Source of the DNA: Thermoplasmatota archaeon
GTDB taxonomy: Archaea > Thermoplasmatota > Penumbrarchaeia > Penumbrarchaeales > Penumbrarchaeaceae
NCBI GenBank assembly: GCA_030600725.1
Contig: JAUVLN010000022.1
Location: 1 to 14,033 of the forward strand
Reading direction: 5' to 3'
DNA length: 14,033 bases
The position numbers and the translations under genes were made by a program. The notes below the pieces were generated by a model that was given only the letters and a program-made list of their open reading frames with translations, had not been told where the DNA came from and searched no databases. This document shows, one piece after another, positions 1-7,039 of this stretch (within the stretch, counting starts at the first letter, position 1; each line of letters starts with the position of its first letter).

Positions 1-930
1 ATGGAACCGAGATTCAGCTTTAATCTATGGGACTCCTCCAAATATATGCTTTTCGCATGCAAGCATTATCAATACCATCTGTTATCTGACTGGTCTGATG
101 GTTATTGCATACTTCTTCACAGAAAACCATTTCTGGAATGATTGCCAGGCCAAGTTCTTGAATTCATCGTTTTGAAAATCATAACCCTGATCTTATTTTT
201 AAAAAAGAAATCGCTGGAAATGATCTGGAAAAACAGGAAGATCAAGACGAGGGATAGGCCAATATCAGATTATATTGCCGAATAATTCATAGTTCGAATC
301 TCATATGGGCTCGACCTGGCCCACCAAGTATTCTGGACGAGTCTTTTTGATCATCTTTGAATCAAGGTGTTTGATCCGGACCATTTTCAAATGATATATC
401 TTCCTTCATTGGAATTTCATAAGCAATAATCTGTGGAATATTGTCATTGGGCAAAACTACGACATTTTGTCGAACTTTACCCAATGACAATGCTTGCAGA
501 ATTGTTGGATAATCTCTTCGAGATTTTCCCAATATTCTCAAAAGGACTAAGCATTTCATTCTACTGAGATTCCTCCTTTTAACAATATCGCAGTCCGAAG
601 GAACCGATTCTGCTTGAGCCTCATCTGATATCTGCTCCTCGACTGGAGGTTCATGAACAGTATTGGAATCACCTTCAGGACCCGGCCGTATCTAATCAGA
701 TAGATGAGATGGCACTCGTCAATTATCTAAAAATTCGCACCAATTTTAAATGGATCCGAAGACATCTTTCACGCTCCCATAAAAGATCATTAGGATCGGA
801 TATTTGCCACACCTCTGTCAGGAAATTCCTTACACGGAGAATGTTTTGAACCCTGAAACGATCGAGGAGAGACGGAAATAGCAACAGACGAGCGATTGGC
901 AATGTGGTTATGATCCGAACCAGCCAACTA
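1..930. other. Gene-poor, AT-rich stretch with broken reading frames
   Basis: No gene can be called with confidence here. On the plus strand, frame 2 is open from the window edge to a TGA ending at 178. It encodes a hydrophobic patch (CYLTGLMVIAYFF), which could be the last 58 residues of a gene cut by the edge, but I recognise no family. A neighbouring frame is open from about 160 to a TAG near 260 and reads as a charged tail. The minus-strand frame at 362-715 is listed separately. The stretch is richer in A and T than the genes to its right. Decayed coding sequence is the simplest reading, but this is inference. Confidence 0.4.
362..559 (-). CDS. Unrecognised short ORF, possibly the end of a decayed gene
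   Basis: From an ATG at 559 this would encode 65 residues of no family I recognise. The same frame stays open upstream for about 46 more codons and reads like real protein (an acidic stretch including HEPPVEEQISDEAQAES). It is then stopped by a TAG at 689-691. Beyond that TAG it continues to a GTG at 713-715. So either the gene starts at 559 and the upstream frame is chance, or a longer 117-residue protein (715 to 362) is interrupted by an amber codon, or this is a pseudogene. The AAGGAGG on the minus strand upstream lies 12 bases from the ATG at 559, which is rather far for a ribosome site. Confidence 0.25.
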   Translation of the reverse strand: MKCLVLLRILGKSRRDYPTILQALSLGKVRQNVVVLPNDNIPQIIAYEIPMKEDISFENGPDQTP

Positions 931-936
931 TGGAGA

Positions 937-946
937 AAATATTTAT
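937..946 (+). promoter_or_regulatory. TATA element for the DUF2238-type gene
   Basis: AAATATTTAT is centred about 29 bases before the GTG at 971. That is the normal archaeal TATA-to-start distance, so the transcript is probably leaderless or nearly so. There is no ribosome site between them, which agrees. Confidence 0.55.
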
Positions 947-970
947 TTCATATTCAGTAGTTACCCAACC

Positions 971-1663
971 GTGATAGATTATATAAAGAACAGATATAGA
1001 AACCTGGACTGGTGGGAGAAGATCCAGGTAACGATCACCATGCTGTTGAGATTGACCCTGATCGGGGCAGTTGTGTTCGGGATCCTATTCTCCGCCCTGT
1101 CCATCTCTTTTTTCTCGGCCCTTATATTCTGCATAACCTTCCTTCCCCACATTTTCGCAAGGAGAATAAAGGTCCACCTCCCCGTTGAATTCGAATTCTT
1201 CATAATAGTATTTATGTATCTCGCCCTTTTTCTAGGGGACCTCGGGAGCTATTATGAAAAATTCTGGTGGTGGGACCTGTTTCTACATGCAGGATCCGGA
1301 ATGGCAATAGGGTTCATCGGATTCCTCGTTCTTTTCATAATGTACCGAAAGGATCGGATCAGGGGAAATCCATTTGTTATCGCGGTATTCTCTTTCTGCT
1401 TCGCACTTGCTATCGGTGCCCTGTGGGAGATATTTGAATATTCCATGGACCAGATATTCGGCCTGAACATGCAGAGGTCAGGTCTTGTTGATACCATGGA
1501 AGATCTGATAGTGAACTCGATCGGAGCTCTGATCACATCAACAATCGGTTACTTGTACTTGAGAGGAAAGAATATCACCCTTGTTCAGAGACTTGTAAAC
1601 AAGTTCATGGAAAAGAACCAAAATTTGATGAATGAAGAACAAAACGAACAAAACCGTCTGTAA
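971..1663 (+). CDS. DUF2238 (YjdF-type) integral membrane protein
   Basis: A 230-residue polytopic membrane protein of unknown biochemical role. Hydrophobic segments lie at about 22-60 (probably two helices), 74-92, 103-124, 135-152 and 180-197. The family signature is visible: WWDLFLHAGSG (99-109, His106), then ALWEIFEYSMDQ (150-161, with Glu153 and Glu156), then DTMEDLIVNSIGA (174-186). These polar residues within membrane segments are the conserved core of DUF2238. The start is a GTG with no ribosome site, chosen because a TATA element lies at the leaderless distance. The C-terminus is a charged Asn/Glu-rich tail. It stands alone, with no obvious operon partner. The family assignment is fairly secure; the function is not known. 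Confidence 0.85.
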   Translation: MIDYIKNRYRNLDWWEKIQVTITMLLRLTLIGAVVFGILFSALSISFFSALIFCITFLPHIFARRIKVHLPVEFEFFIIVFMYLALFLGDLGSYYEKFWWWDLFLHAGSGMAIGFIGFLVLFIMYRKDRIRGNPFVIAVFSFCFALAIGALWEIFEYSMDQIFGLNMQRSGLVDTMEDLIVNSIGALITSTIGYLYLRGKNITLVQRLVNKFMEKNQNLMNEEQNEQNRL

Positions 1664-1681
1664 TTTTCATCCTATTTTGTG

Positions 1682-1751
1682 ATCTTTCGAGAGGAACTCT
1701 CGGAAGGTGAGGAAAACCTGCGGTTTTCCGGAAGCCGTCGGTTCATGACCG
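1682..1751 (+). repeat. Three consecutive hairpins between genes
   Basis: Hairpin 1 pairs 1682-1693 with 1697-1708: 12 pairs, two of them G-U, around a GAA loop. Hairpin 2 pairs GGAAAACC (1711-1718) with GGTTTTCC (1722-1729): 8 perfect pairs and a 3-base loop. Hairpin 3 is weaker, CGGT (1739-1742) with ACCG (1748-1751). They follow the DUF2238-type stop by about 20 bases. They may end that transcript, but no U-tract follows, so a structured RNA is also possible. Confidence 0.5.
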
Positions 1752-1844
1752 TTTCATTATATTGGAAAAATGCTTGTCTTCGTGTTATCATCCGATCTTT
1801 CTGATGTATAAAAAGGGTTATTATCGATATGGAATGATCTGCAC

Positions 1845-1853
1845 AATATTTAT
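1845..1853 (+). promoter_or_regulatory. TATA element for the secreted-protein gene
   Basis: ATATTTATG lies about 26 bases before the ATG at 1875 and about 50 before the alternative ATG at 1896. A second TATA candidate, TATAAAAAG at 1807-1815, would instead give a leader and favour the later start, which has a G-rich run (1882-1887) in front of it. Confidence 0.45.
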
Positions 1854-1874
1854 GATATTGTAACGATATCCACT

Positions 1875-3095
1875 ATGAGCAGGGGGGCAATAAAAATGAT
1901 GAAAAAATTCTTGACCATCTCAACCGGAGCATTGATGTTGATCTGCATGCTGGCCCTTAACGGGGTCGATGGAACCGTATCGATCGAACACACCGACCCG
2001 GAAGGCGACGTTTTCGAGGGAGATATCGCTAATGAGGAGGCGATCAGTAACATCGACATAACATCGTTGACAATGGACATCGTATCCGACCCGATGATCG
2101 TTGAGCTCACGGTTTCCGGAACGGTGCACATCGGCGGAGAACCCTACGATCACTCATATTACATCTATCTGGACCACGACGGGGACAACGAGAAGGATTC
2201 GACGGTATCGATAACCGGCCCCGGCATCTACATCTCCGGAAACGGCCTATCCTCGACGCCGACCCAGCTCACAGAGGTCACGGGCGAAAACACCTCCACA
2301 CTGAGGGTGGAACTGCCCCATTCGCTGTTCGAGGGGACACCGGCCATTAATGACGTGAGCGCGGAAAGCCAGGTGAAACGGAATACCTACAGGGCAAGGG
2401 ATTTCATAAACGCGAATTTCGAGGGGACAGGTTCCGTGGGGGGCGGGGATATAACACCTCCTGACCCCCAGGAGGACCCCAGGCAAACCCCGACCGCGCC
2501 ATCCCTGTCGATCGATATCGATCAATTCGATATGGACCTTACCGCGGATGTAGCATCCTACGACTATGTCATGGAGGCGACCGGCACCGGATCCGCGGAT
2601 ATTGTCGAGGCCTACTACTGTATCGCGATGTATGGTGAATCCGGAGAGGCAATGGGCTCATACTCCTGGGAGAAGGCGCCCATCGACGAGGAGCACGAAT
2701 ATGGAGGTCAGATCTATCAGGAACAGTTCTACTCCACGGGTACAGGTGGTTCGTGGACGACATGGAAATGGTATTTTCACTCCTCGGGGCCGATCGACGA
2801 CAACAACAGGAACAGATACGAGAGCCCGGAGGATTACTACGTGGGCGTGGGCTCGGTCAAGCTCCACATCAGGGCATATCAGGAGGATGGGACGTGGAAC
2901 CAGGATACCGAGGACATAACCCAGGAGTATCTGGGCAAGGAGAGCACCGGAGGTGACGATGACACAGATGATGATGACACTTCGCCGGATGACGGGGAAT
3001 CGGAGGATGGTCCCGGCCTCGCCCTTCCTGCCATTCTCGCATCGACCTTCCTGATGGCAGCCATATTGATCCACGGCAGAAGAAGGCGATCCTGA
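1875..3095 (+). CDS. Secreted surface protein with C-terminal archaeosortase-type sorting signal
   Basis: 406 residues. A signal peptide follows Met8/Met9 (MMKKFLT, then a hydrophobic core to about residue 30). Two beta-rich extracellular regions follow, about 33-195 and 208-350, separated by a Pro-rich linker (PPDPQEDPRQTPTAP). An Asp-rich linker at about 359-378 leads to a tripartite tail: GPG motif, hydrophobic helix, then RRRRS. This resembles PGF-CTERM sorting signals, which an archaeosortase cleaves and joins to lipid, though the classic Phe is Leu here. The N-terminal part (DPEGDVFEGD, YYIYLDHDGDNEKDS) looks like a ligand- or metal-binding beta domain, but I recognise no named family. 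The start is 1875 or 1896: the first suits a leaderless transcript, the second has a G-rich run in front. The stop TGA is followed directly by TAG. Confidence 0.85.
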   Translation: MSRGAIKMMKKFLTISTGALMLICMLALNGVDGTVSIEHTDPEGDVFEGDIANEEAISNIDITSLTMDIVSDPMIVELTVSGTVHIGGEPYDHSYYIYLDHDGDNEKDSTVSITGPGIYISGNGLSSTPTQLTEVTGENTSTLRVELPHSLFEGTPAINDVSAESQVKRNTYRARDFINANFEGTGSVGGGDITPPDPQEDPRQTPTAPSLSIDIDQFDMDLTADVASYDYVMEATGTGSADIVEAYYCIAMYGESGEAMGSYSWEKAPIDEEHEYGGQIYQEQFYSTGTGGSWTTWKWYFHSSGPIDDNNRNRYESPEDYYVGVGSVKLHIRAYQEDGTWNQDTEDITQEYLGKESTGGDDDTDDDDTSPDDGESEDGPGLALPAILASTFLMAAILIHGRRRRS

Positions 3096-3118
3096 TAGTA
3101 TATCACTGGAAGAGGATC

Positions 3119-3289
3119 TTAATTCATTCTTCTTCTGTAAACTGAGATTATCAGTAGTGCGGCAAACGCCAATATCACGGAGATGACGCCGGGGCCCGGG
3201 GTATCCTTTTCCCGTTCATCATCCGTCTCGTCGTCATCGGATGTATCAATACCATAACAATACTGATAGTCGGGGGCGTTGATAATGTA
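3119..3289 (-). pseudogene. Stranded C-terminal sorting tail of a lost surface protein
   Basis: The minus strand is open for 56 codons ending in TAA (3119-3121). The translation has an acidic linker (SDDDETDDEREKDT), the motif PGPG, a hydrophobic helix (VISVILAFAALLIISVY) and RRRMN. This is the same three-part plan as the tail of the convergent gene ending at 3095. The frame begins after a TGA at 3290-3292 and has no ATG, GTG or TTG before the helix, so no start codon exists for it. The body of the protein is missing: only 73 bases separate the TGA from the flavodoxin-like gene. The best reading is the 3' remnant of a gene deleted by recombination. It was too short and startless for ordinary gene calling. 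Confidence 0.7.
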
Positions 3290-3365
3290 TCAATGTATTA
3301 TATATGGGTCTTGAAGCTGTTGATAATGGACTGCACCCCACCCACATCTCCATTGGTTCATTTAC

Positions 3366-3833
3366 TCAGATAGCGTGGATCAACCTTTCTATGACCTCCT
3401 CGGTCGTTCTCTTCCTATGCTGATCCTTCCAGAAGATGATCCCGGACTCCCCAACGCTTGCTCCCTTGGACCTGCATATCTTGTTCATCTGATTGACAGC
3501 CCTGTTGCCACCGGTCCATTTCTGGGCCAACTTCTTCGTTACGAAAAAATGTACCTTCTTCCCTTTCATCGATCCCAGCTGGTTCATGTATTTCTTCATT
3601 ACAACAGCAAGGTTGAAGGCCTGGACGGGCGCCCCGAATATGATCTCATCATATGGGTCCAGACCGGGCTTGACCGCGAATTCGATCTTGCTCTCGGGTT
3701 GGCCGGGCTCGCCTACAATTGTCACACGTTCAAGGGTTACCGTTTTTGCCACATTCATCAGCTTTCTCTGAAGCTCTTTGGCCACGGTAAAGGTATTGTC
3801 CGTCTGAGAGTAGACTATGATCCCAATTCTCAT
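3366..3833 (-). CDS. Flavodoxin-like FMN-binding domain protein
   Basis: 155 residues with a flavodoxin fold. Beta-1 (MRIGIIVYS) leads into the FMN phosphate loop SQTDNT (9-14), then a helix. Beta-3 (YDEIIFGAPVQAF, 61-73) carries the usual flavin-contacting loop, and beta-4 (KKVHFFVT) follows. The length matches short-chain flavodoxins, which carry electrons to redox enzymes; the partner here is unknown. The ATG at 3833 is preferred over an upstream TTG at 3848 because GGGGGAG lies six bases before it, inside the longer version. Cys120 is the only cysteine, so there is no iron-sulfur partner domain. The gene diverges from the small acidic ORF at 3943. Confidence 0.8.
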   Translation of the reverse strand: MRIGIIVYSQTDNTFTVAKELQRKLMNVAKTVTLERVTIVGEPGQPESKIEFAVKPGLDPYDEIIFGAPVQAFNLAVVMKKYMNQLGSMKGKKVHFFVTKKLAQKWTGGNRAVNQMNKICRSKGASVGESGIIFWKDQHRKRTTEEVIERLIHAI

Positions 3834-3870
3834 GCTGATCTCCCCCAAATGTACAATTGACCATACACTT

Positions 3871-3944
3871 ATTGGATAATAACCCTAACTGAAGGAGATA
3901 GATCATCGATTCCAGACATATAGGGACCTTGTATATTATCCAAT
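3871..3944. repeat. 10-bp inverted repeat between divergent genes
   Basis: ATTGGATAAT (3871-3880) is the exact reverse complement of ATTATCCAAT (3935-3944). Each copy reads ATTATCCAAT toward the gene on its side. The right copy overlaps the first ATG of the acidic ORF. The left copy lies 38 bases before the flavodoxin-like start, a position that suits a TATA element or an operator. Confidence 0.55.
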
Positions 3945-4107
3945 GAAAAAGGGAGGATCTTCCCCACCTCCAGAGGTGGAGGAGGATGAAGTTCCAATGG
4001 AAGAGGAGGATCAATTTGATGAGTTGGAGGAGTTGGATGAGCTCTCCGAGATGGAGGAACAGGTCGAGTTCCTGGAGGAGATGGAAGACGAGGAGCTTGA
4101 CCTGTGA
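3943..4107 (+). CDS. Small, highly acidic protein (54 residues)
   Basis: ATG at 3943 to TGA at 4105-4107. After a short start (MKKGGSSPPPEVEEDE) the protein is almost entirely Glu, Asp and spaced Leu/Met/Phe (for example FDELEELDELSEMEE). This suggests an amphipathic acidic helix that could bind a basic partner. I recognise no family. The start is uncertain: ATG 3943 sits inside one arm of the inverted repeat, while an in-frame ATG at 3997 follows a purine-rich GGTGGAGGAGGA and would give 36 residues. The polypurine bias of Glu/Asp codons could produce such a frame by chance, so expression is not assured. The frame is in the same direction as the membrane gene at 4263, 155 bases on. Confidence 0.5.
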   Translation: MKKGGSSPPPEVEEDEVPMEEEDQFDELEELDELSEMEEQVEFLEEMEDEELDL

Positions 4108-4153
4108 TCAAGCATTCTCAGGATGCTTCACAGATCGAAGGAGATATTCGGTA

Positions 4154-4246
4154 ATATTATATTTATAGACCATCCATTACAGAAATCGAAGGCGGTCTCG
4201 ATAAGGTCGTACTTCAAGGGATATCGCCGTATATCCATTTTATATC
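4154..4246 (+). promoter_or_regulatory. Promoter region of the large membrane protein gene
   Basis: TATA candidates are TATTATATTTATAG (about 4155-4168) and TATATCC/TTATATCC repeats at about 4230-4246. The nearer ones would give a very short leader before the ATG at 4263; the farther one a leader of about 75 bases. Confidence 0.35.
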
Positions 4247-4262
4247 CGTGAGGGAATGCCAT

Positions 4263-5714
4263 ATGGACCCTGAACTTGAAAAGGAAGAAGTTGAAGTTGA
4301 TAGTGCAACCGGGGATATCAAGGCCACGAAACTGGGTTTGAGGAGGATCAAGATAGCCCTGATCGCAATGATGATCGGTACCGTTTTGTCCCTCCTATTC
4401 AACCTTTATTTTGAATTCGTCCTTTTCTCAAATGACTTTCCTTCCATACTCGTCCTGACAATTTATTCCGTGATAACAGGTTTAGTGGGCCTTGCCATCA
4501 TGCTCTTCTATATGGTATTCCTGACCATAGGCGTCAATGCACTAAAACGGGGATCAGGGTCCTTTTCCGAGCAGCACCGGAAGAACGTGAATTGGGCCAG
4601 GAAACTGGTATTTGTCCTGATAGCGATCCATGCCGTGAATTTCCTGATCCCATTCATTATTGGCTTCGGTGCGTCTTCCATGTCCGATATTACAAAATAC
4701 AATTCGCTATTGATCTTCATTAATGGAGTCATCAATGCAGGAGTCCTGATCATCTGGATCCTTATCCTGACCCTATCCATTAAGAAGATAGCGCATAAAC
4801 GGATGAGGGATCTGATATACATCTATGGCATTGGAGCAATTGGGATCTACATAATGATGATCCCATTTACATTCATATCCTATTTAATGGTAGACCTGGG
4901 AGAATTCTTCTTTAAATTTTTTAATATTATCTTCTATTTGAGATATGTTATCTCTATCGCGATCATGATATGTGCGATCTTTGCCTACATCGGTACCGAG
5001 AGAAGGATCAAGAATCCTGGAGATCGGGATGACAGGAAAGGCGGTATTCTGGGGAGACCTCCGTCCATATCAAAATATGCCCTCATCGGCTTGAGTAATC
5101 CTGTGAGGCTGATAGGGATTTTCCTGGTGGTCGGAGCAATATTGGGAGGGGTGAATGCCTATCAATATAATTCCATGATGGAAGGGTTTTTCGACTTCGA
5201 TACGGGTGGTTCTGATGGTGGGAACATGAATAATGAACTGATCGTGGAAATGGAGGATGTGCTTATCGCAGAGGAAACCTTTTCCGATACCGTAATGGAG
5301 GATGAGACGCTGGATTGCGACATCAACAATTATGGACCAATAGTATTCGTCCATGCTGAGCTTATCTGGACCGACGAGGATGATATCAGATTGAACGAAA
5401 ATAAACCTGATACCTTCGTGGTATCGATAGTATTGGCCTTTGATGAATTCGGCTCTCGGGAATCCTCTGAGATGGGCGAAAACACCCAGGGGGGCGAAGG
5501 CATGCTTGAATGTGATATCCCCTACGCAGATGGTGGCGTATACAATTACAAGAACTCAACGGTTTCTGTCACCCTTTTTGATGCAGGAGACTACGAGAAG
5601 ATCATCGGTCCGGGTATCATCGGCTACGTGGACGATTCAAACGCGTTTACTCTGACCGTTGAGATCGGCTACATCACAATGGAGGATTACCAGGAGAGGG
5701 TCGAAGATATGTAA
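4263..5714 (+). CDS. Membrane protein with about seven helices and a C-terminal external domain, function unknown
   Basis: 483 residues. An acidic cytoplasmic start (MDPELEKEEVEVD) precedes hydrophobic segments at about 31-53, 62-91, 115-135, 147-172, 186-210, 220-243 and 282-299. A basic loop (RRIKNPGDRDDRK) comes before the last helix. The final 180 residues are soluble, acidic and beta-like, with a Gly/Asp/Asn linker (FDFDTGGSDGGNMNNE), and probably lie outside the cell. I recognise no named family; the build could suit a sensor or an envelope protein. The ATG at 4263 is preferred over GTG 4248 because GAGGGA lies eight bases before it. It ends in TAA, 125 bases before the next gene, which has its own promoter. 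Confidence 0.7.
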   Translation: MDPELEKEEVEVDSATGDIKATKLGLRRIKIALIAMMIGTVLSLLFNLYFEFVLFSNDFPSILVLTIYSVITGLVGLAIMLFYMVFLTIGVNALKRGSGSFSEQHRKNVNWARKLVFVLIAIHAVNFLIPFIIGFGASSMSDITKYNSLLIFINGVINAGVLIIWILILTLSIKKIAHKRMRDLIYIYGIGAIGIYIMMIPFTFISYLMVDLGEFFFKFFNIIFYLRYVISIAIMICAIFAYIGTERRIKNPGDRDDRKGGILGRPPSISKYALIGLSNPVRLIGIFLVVGAILGGVNAYQYNSMMEGFFDFDTGGSDGGNMNNELIVEMEDVLIAEETFSDTVMEDETLDCDINNYGPIVFVHAELIWTDEDDIRLNENKPDTFVVSIVLAFDEFGSRESSEMGENTQGGEGMLECDIPYADGGVYNYKNSTVSVTLFDAGDYEKIIGPGIIGYVDDSNAFTLTVEIGYITMEDYQERVEDM

Positions 5715-5780
5715 ATGGGCGTTTATTCGGTATCTATCGGTAACCAGTGCCGAATTTTAGTCGTTTTATGGCACACCACT

Positions 5781-5789
5781 TTTATACTA
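5781..5789 (+). promoter_or_regulatory. TATA element for the DUF401 gene
   Basis: TTTATACTA predicts a transcript start near 5811, leaving a leader of about 29 bases that contains AGGT eight bases before the ATG at 5840. Confidence 0.5.
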
Positions 5790-5839
5790 ATATCACAGTC
5801 CATTTTCGTCTCCTTACAGGGACCGGGACAGGTAGAAGG

Positions 5840-7036
5840 ATGTCGGACCTCATCGTATGGATCGAGTTCATCGTTGCCATAGCAATACTGATGATACTGG
5901 CCAGGAAGAGCCTCTGGATAGCCCTGGTGATCTCGGCCCTGTTCCTCGGGTTCATGGACCTCCCATTCACCGAGGTCGCCCGGATAACCTACGACACCCT
6001 GACGGACACGGCCGTTCTCCTTCTTGCGATCTCCGTGGCACTGATCGCTGTGATCGGGGGGGCCATGCAGGCGTCTGGCATGATCAACGACCTCGTGGAC
6101 AACACGAAGATGAGGAGGAGGCAGGCCCTTGTTGTCCTCCCCGGCCTGATAGGCATGCTCCCAATCCCCGGTGGGGCCCTGCTCTCCGCTCCGGTGATCA
6201 AGAGGGCAGCTCCCGGCCTGGACAAGAACGTCAAGGTCGCCATCAACGTATGGTCCAGACACCTGATCGTCATGATCTATCCACTTGCCATACTGCTTCC
6301 TGCCACCAAGATGGCTGGACTTGATCTCTACGAGACACTCCTCTACACCATCCCGGGATTCCTGCTCCTTGGGCTGTTGATCTACATATTCTTTTTAAGA
6401 AATGTGGAGAACGGAAGGGTATCAAAGGGTAAGACCAGCGCGAAGAAGATGGCACTGCCCGTGCTTGTGATCCTTTCCGCACCCATTATCCATGCTTCCA
6501 TGATGTACATCTTCCCCTCGATCCTCGCGGAGTGGTTCCTGCTGATCGGCGTTATGATCAGCCTTGGAATGGCCTTCTTCCTGGGGGGGCTTTCCATCAG
6601 GGAGGCGATACCCATCAGCCGCGGAATGAAGGCGTGGAACTTTGGCCTGATAATACTGGGGATGTTCATCTTCCTCAACATATTCACGGTGTCAGGCGGT
6701 CCAGAGGCGATCGCATCCCTGCCCCTCTCCAAGGCCTTACTTGTGGTCTTTGCAGGGGCCCTGTTGGGGTTGGCCACGGGAAGGGTGATCGTGCCAGTTT
6801 CGGTAATGGTCCCGATACTCATCGCCAAATATGGTGAGAACGCAGTCGATCCCATCGTATTCTCGGTGATGTATTTCGCGATCTTCATCGGCTACATCAT
6901 CTCGCCGATCCATCCATGCGTCTCGGTATCTTTGGAGTATTTCAAAGCCACGTACACGGGAATGCTGAGAAGATCGTGGGTCCCTGCGCTCATTGCAATA
7001 GGGGTCGCCCTGCTGGCCGGATTGATCCTTCTCTGA
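5840..7036 (+). CDS. DUF401 family integral membrane permease
   Basis: 398 residues, polytopic, with ten or more hydrophobic segments. The family hallmark is PGLIGMLPIPGGALLSAPVI (101-120), a helix-hairpin motif, followed by NVWSRHLIVMIYPLA (136-150). A second motif of the same kind near the end contains ISPIHPCVSVS. This repeated arrangement is typical of the ion-transporter superfamily that includes GntP-like permeases. DUF401 members are thought to move organic anions, but the substrate is unknown. A frame extension upstream to 5747 is less likely because it would cross the predicted TATA element and is not hydrophobic like the rest. The gene ends three bases before the convergent iron-sulfur gene. 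Confidence 0.85.
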   Translation: MSDLIVWIEFIVAIAILMILARKSLWIALVISALFLGFMDLPFTEVARITYDTLTDTAVLLLAISVALIAVIGGAMQASGMINDLVDNTKMRRRQALVVLPGLIGMLPIPGGALLSAPVIKRAAPGLDKNVKVAINVWSRHLIVMIYPLAILLPATKMAGLDLYETLLYTIPGFLLLGLLIYIFFLRNVENGRVSKGKTSAKKMALPVLVILSAPIIHASMMYIFPSILAEWFLLIGVMISLGMAFFLGGLSIREAIPISRGMKAWNFGLIILGMFIFLNIFTVSGGPEAIASLPLSKALLVVFAGALLGLATGRVIVPVSVMVPILIAKYGENAVDPIVFSVMYFAIFIGYIISPIHPCVSVSLEYFKATYTGMLRRSWVPALIAIGVALLAGLILL

Positions 7037-7039
7037 TGT

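Noticed and set aside
285..333. tRNA 3'-end look-alike (AGTTCGAATC followed later by GCCCACCA)
   Set aside because: The arm does not pair beyond two bases, the distance to CCA is wrong, and no anticodon or acceptor stem can be formed upstream.
2247..3074. Long minus-strand frames under the secreted-protein gene
   Set aside because: They are shadows of a codon-biased gene with a clear signal peptide and sorting tail on the plus strand; the minus translations have no domain character.
3375..3860. 161-residue plus-strand frame opposite the flavodoxin-like gene
   Set aside because: The minus strand has the FMN loop and a good ribosome site; the plus frame has neither.
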